Assembly (NCBI GenBank): GCA_030654175.1
Contig: JAURXZ010000035.1
Coordinates: forward strand, 310,001-374,000
Direction: 5' to 3'
Origin: Bacteroidia bacterium
Lineage (GTDB): Bacteria > Bacteroidota > Bacteroidia > 2-12-FULL-35-15
DNA: 64,000 nt
Below the pieces are notes generated by a model. The model had not been told where the DNA came from. It searched no databases and saw nothing but the letters and a program-made list of their open reading frames with translations. The position numbers were made by a program, and so were the translations under genes. Below, in pieces: positions 61,089 to 64,000 of the stretch. The first letter of the stretch is position 1; each line of letters starts with the position of its first letter.

Positions 61089-62042
61089 CTAATATGCCAA
61101 AATAATTTGTTGATTCGCACCCTGACCATCCGTCCAGGAAAATTTATATCCAAAAGGACATGAGGTTGTAGCATAACCGCTTGCATCAACACCATACGTG
61201 AGAGTAAGTGAGTGAGCAACACCGTAATGTACAATAACTCCGGTTAAGGGCTTATAAATACAATTTGTTATTGGATTATTTATGTCGTAAGTAAAAGCTG
61301 TTGGCATATCAATTATAAAATTTTCTCCTATTCTGTTTACTCCCCAAAATGCAACATTCGTATGACCACCTAAAGTTGTGTCACCTGCTGAAAGAGATTT
61401 AAGCACTTCAGTTGTATTATTGTATGTAAGAGTTCTTTTTGCAGCAGACTTCCATGTACGAGTGGTGCCATCATCAAAAGTTAACTGCATGTCTGCGCGA
61501 ACTTTATGCACAATTGGAGTCCCAAAATATAGTTGAAGCCATCCTCCACCGTTCACATTTGTAACTTTATGTGTACCGTTAAGGGTTAGAGATTTATTAT
61601 TCGATACGTAAGTAACTTTGTAAGCATTAAAAGTAAGTGTTGCAGTTGCACCTGCAGTGGACCAGGTAGTTATTACACCATTAGAAAATGGAAGCTGCAC
61701 AGTGATAGAGCCTGTACGAATTTTACCAGAACAAGCAGTACCATCATAATTCAATATAATTTTACCAATACTTTTGTAGGTTGAATCGATGGTCATACCA
61801 CAAGATTGTACACTCCTAGTTGTTGATACCTCTCCCATGGCTGAGTTAGCTTCATCCATCGCCTGATTAGATTCGTTCTCTGTATTAGATTGGTCAGATG
61901 CTCTTGTGGTTTGGCCTGCATTTTCAGCAGAAGTAGCAGGTGGAACTACTGGTGCTTCCTCCTCTTTTTTACAACCTGCTATTATGAAGAGGGCAAATGC
62001 CACTGCAATAATACTCTTAAAAATTGTTTTGTTTGTTTTCAT
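61089..62042 (-). CDS. lipoprotein of unknown function, paralogue 2
   Basis: 317 residues with a lipoprotein signal (lipobox IIAGCKKEEE, Cys24) and a short linker. The mature domain repeats the plan of the gene at 59848: NQAMDEANSAMGEVSTT near 59, GKIILNYDGTACSGKIRTGS near 93, LTLNGTHKVTNVNGGGWLQL near 151, TFDDGTTRTW near 192 and CPFGYKFSW near the end. Both N-terminal regions and several Gly/Thr-rich strands are conserved, but the linker differs. Transcribed after its own start, with a terminator at 61031. Function unknown; a surface or adhesin role is possible. Confidence 0.82.
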   Translation of the reverse strand: MKTNKTIFKSIIAVAFALFIIAGCKKEEEAPVVPPATSAENAGQTTRASDQSNTENESNQAMDEANSAMGEVSTTRSVQSCGMTIDSTYKSIGKIILNYDGTACSGKIRTGSITVQLPFSNGVITTWSTAGATATLTFNAYKVTYVSNNKSLTLNGTHKVTNVNGGGWLQLYFGTPIVHKVRADMQLTFDDGTTRTWKSAAKRTLTYNNTTEVLKSLSAGDTTLGGHTNVAFWGVNRIGENFIIDMPTAFTYDINNPITNCIYKPLTGVIVHYGVAHSLTLTYGVDASGYATTSCPFGYKFSWTDGQGANQQIILAY

Positions 62043-62253
62043 GTTTTTTTATTTTTTTAAGTTAATTAAAAAAGGTAATTTGAAATATAAAAAGAGCTGA
62101 ATTAATTTTTGTTCTCAAATAAAAAAATATTTTTTAAATACAATTTATTTTTTTAAGCATTCGCTACAGAGCAAATTTATGTAATGATTGGGTATTAAAC
62201 AAATAAATTAGGGTTATTTAAATTAATGACTCGATATTGTTTAAGTTTCAATT

Positions 62254-64000
62254 TTAAATTTTCACTCCGATCATGCACACATCGTCAATTTGTTCAAGGG
62301 TTCCCATCCAATTATTGAATGAAGATTCGAGTTTTTCTTTTTGTTGAGCTGGAGAAAGCCAGGAGTTTTGCAAAAGCATTTCTTTTAAGGCTTTTTTCTT
62401 AAGCTTTTTTCCGCTTTCCCCTCCAAACTGGTCAGCATATCCATCAGTAGATAAGTAAAATGAATCTCCTTTATTAAGCTGAAAGGAATGTGTTGTAAAT
62501 GGAAGCGGATTATCTGTTTTCCCTATCGCTTGTTTGTTTGCTTTAACTTCTATCAGCTTGCCATTGGAAATATACCATAAAGGATTATTAGCACCGCTCC
62601 ATTTTATTTCTTTTGTATTTGTATTGATAGTGGCCAGTGAAATATCCATTCCATCTTTTACCTCTTTATCGCTCCTTGAAAAAGTTTCTAATACAAGCTC
62701 CCTGGTTTTATCTAATATTTTCCCTGGATCTGTTATCCCTAGTTCCAATACAGCCCTATTTAAAGCATTGCTGCAAATAACACTTACCATTGCTCCGGGA
62801 ACCCCATGTCCGGTGCAATCTGCAGCAGCAACAAACAATGTTTCTCCCCTACGCTCCATCCAATAAAAATCTCCAGCTACAATATCTTTTGGCTTATAAA
62901 AAATAAAACTTGCCGGCAAGTATTCTTTTACATAATGATCTGGTGGCAGAATAGCTTCTTGTAACCGTTTGGCATATGTTATTGAAGACAAAACTTCCTT
63001 TTGTTTTCCTTCGACAAGATTTTTTTGTTCTTCGATTATTTTATTTTGTTTCCTGGTAAACCGCAAACGATTAAAAACAAAAAGAGCAAATACCAATACC
63101 AATACCAAACTTCCGGTTATGCCATAAATAGCCACCTTCTGTTTCTGCTCTCTTTCTGCAGAAACGGCCTTTTGACTTTCATTCTCTTTTGCATCAAGGG
63201 CTTTTTGTTTATCATACGTGTATTTTATCTCTTGTTTCATTATAGCCTCTTGGCTATTTTCGCTCAAAATACTATCCCGCATCATTATATAAAGCTCATG
63301 CATCCTAAGTGCTTCTTTGTAATTCTCAGTTATTTTATAACTGTTGAATAAAGATTGGCTTGCATCTTTTGTTGCCGCAACCAAACCTGCACTTTGTGCA
63401 ATAACTAATGCATTTTTATAAAACTCGATTGCTTTTTCAATTTCACCTTTTTGCTTATATATTTCACCAATGTTAGTTAGTGAAGCAGCCATCCATTTTT
63501 TTTTCCCAATTTCTTCAAACATTTTCAAGCTTTTAGTATAGTAATCCAAAGCTTTAGCATTGTCTCCCTGATTCTTATAAACGAGTCCTATGTTACCAAG
63601 GGCTAGTGCAATATTATTTTTGTCGCCAATTTCTTCACTAATCTTTAAATAGTGAATAAAATATTCCATTGCTTTGTTTATATTACCTTGATCAGAATAT
63701 ATGGAACCTATATTACTAAAGGCTATTGCCATGCCTCTTTTATCACCTATTGATTCTCTTAGCTTCAAGCTGCGTGTTTGGTAATATATTGCTTTTAATG
63801 TATCATGTTGTTCACGATAAATTCTTCCTATATTACTAAGAGTATTCGCCTCTCCTTTCTTATCACCAATTTCTTCATTTGTCTTCAAACTACGAGTATA
63901 ACACTCGATTGCTTTAGCATTATCTCCCTGATCCTGGTAAACAATACCGAAATTATTCAAAGTAGCAGCAATACCTTTTTTATCTTCAATTTCTTCTCTT
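62254..64000 (-). CDS. TPR-repeat PP2C/SpoIIE phosphatase, N-terminus cut by window end
   Basis: Open from base 64000; the visible part is 582 residues and a TTG at 63960 should not be taken as the start, because the TPR pattern (EEIxDKKGIAATLNNFG) continues into the edge. About five TPR units (repeating EEIGDKK and NIGxIYxxQGD) cover the first 200 residues. A membrane segment (IYGITGSLVLVLVFALFVF) lies near 290-310, then a coiled segment. A SpoIIE/PP2C domain follows: DIVAGDFYW, DCTGHGVPGAMV, DGMDISLATI and STDGYADQFGG carry the metal Asp residues. Periplasmic or extracytoplasmic TPR sensing coupled to a cytoplasmic phosphatase is the likely layout. Confidence 0.9.
   Translation of the reverse strand, partial: REEIEDKKGIAATLNNFGIVYQDQGDNAKAIECYTRSLKTNEEIGDKKGEANTLSNIGRIYREQHDTLKAIYYQTRSLKLRESIGDKRGMAIAFSNIGSIYSDQGNINKAMEYFIHYLKISEEIGDKNNIALALGNIGLVYKNQGDNAKALDYYTKSLKMFEEIGKKKWMAASLTNIGEIYKQKGEIEKAIEFYKNALVIAQSAGLVAATKDASQSLFNSYKITENYKEALRMHELYIMMRDSILSENSQEAIMKQEIKYTYDKQKALDAKENESQKAVSAEREQKQKVAIYGITGSLVLVLVFALFVFNRLRFTRKQNKIIEEQKNLVEGKQKEVLSSITYAKRLQEAILPPDHYVKEYLPASFIFYKPKDIVAGDFYWMERRGETLFVAAADCTGHGVPGAMVSVICSNALNRAVLELGITDPGKILDKTRELVLETFSRSDKEVKDGMDISLATINTNTKEIKWSGANNPLWYISNGKLIEVKANKQAIGKTDNPLPFTTHSFQLNKGDSFYLSTDGYADQFGGESGKKLKKKALKEMLLQNSWLSPAQQKEKLESSFNNWMGTLEQIDDVCMIGVKI

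Noticed and set aside
63958-63960. TTG as the start of the TPR/SpoIIE gene
   Set aside because: The TPR pattern continues in frame to base 64000 (EEIEDKKGIAATLN), so the gene runs off the window end.
1-64000. tRNA and rRNA genes
   Set aside because: I scanned intergenic regions for T-loop-like GGTTCGAATCC patterns and conserved rRNA stretches and found none. A covariance-model scan would be needed to exclude a divergent tRNA.

Overview
The window is AT-rich bacterial chromosome from a member of the Bacteroidota, most likely an environmental Bacteroidia lineage. The main evidence is a complete gene for the giant type IX secretion translocon SprA in the maeB-ruvA-sprA-gcvH neighbourhood, plus gldA, DUF5777 and SpoIIE/TPR proteins typical of the phylum. 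Promoters match the Bacteroidota TAnnTTTG -7 box, and Shine-Dalgarno sites are largely absent. No rRNA, tRNA, CRISPR array or prophage was seen. The genus cannot be fixed from the sequence alone.

Layout. 1-9.8 kb: end of a WD40 protein, an S1/P1-type phosphodiesterase, ComB-like phosphatase, GcvT, a YceI/DUF5777 envelope pair, a soluble PAS histidine kinase, a secreted PHB-depolymerase-type esterase, Dtd and RsgA. 10-17.3 kb: GldA, an M13 peptidase, a class III aminotransferase, a CoA-binding protein, an unknown outer-membrane-type protein and an MFS carrier. 17.5-25.9 kb: a polyhydroxyalkanoate (PHA) locus with two near-identical phasin-like proteins around a third, a KAS III-like enzyme, PhaC synthase and PhaB reductase. 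No PhaA thiolase is present. 26-31 kb: an ATP-grasp ligase, a large Orn/Lys/Arg-type decarboxylase and a VOC protein. 31.2-36.1 kb: a urea-transporter/M23-peptidase fusion followed by TPR, outer-membrane and TPR proteins. 36.3-42.5 kb: dCMP deaminase, S41 protease, a small lipoprotein, superoxide dismutase, a TM2-type protein, NadD and a lipoprotein of unknown function. 42.5-46.8 kb: DeoC and two aldehyde dehydrogenase genes (one a half-length pseudo-enzyme), interrupted by a REP-associated transposase with its REP palindromes. 46.9-64 kb: an NLP-like secreted protein, an acetyltransferase, VanZ, GcvH, SprA, RuvA, malic enzyme, two paralogous lipoproteins and a TPR/SpoIIE phosphatase cut by the window end.

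The most coherent system is the PHA locus. PhaC polymerises hydroxyacyl-CoA and PhaB makes 3-hydroxybutyryl-CoA. The phasin-like proteins probably coat granules. The KAS III-like gene sits where a thiolase would be expected, so acetoacetyl-CoA may come from acetyl-CoA plus malonyl-CoA. Two phasin-like genes share an almost identical promoter block, one copy of which contains a perfect palindrome. Carriage of both NADP-type malic enzyme and a secreted PHB-depolymerase-like esterase fits a carbon-storing lifestyle, but this link is inference.

Intergenic DNA is unusually rich in word-like repeats: short imperfect tandem repeats facing their own inverted copy, in several families. Some run into coding ends, for example at the start of comB and the end of the aminotransferase. 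They account for many spurious start extensions and probably serve as terminators or are REP-like elements.
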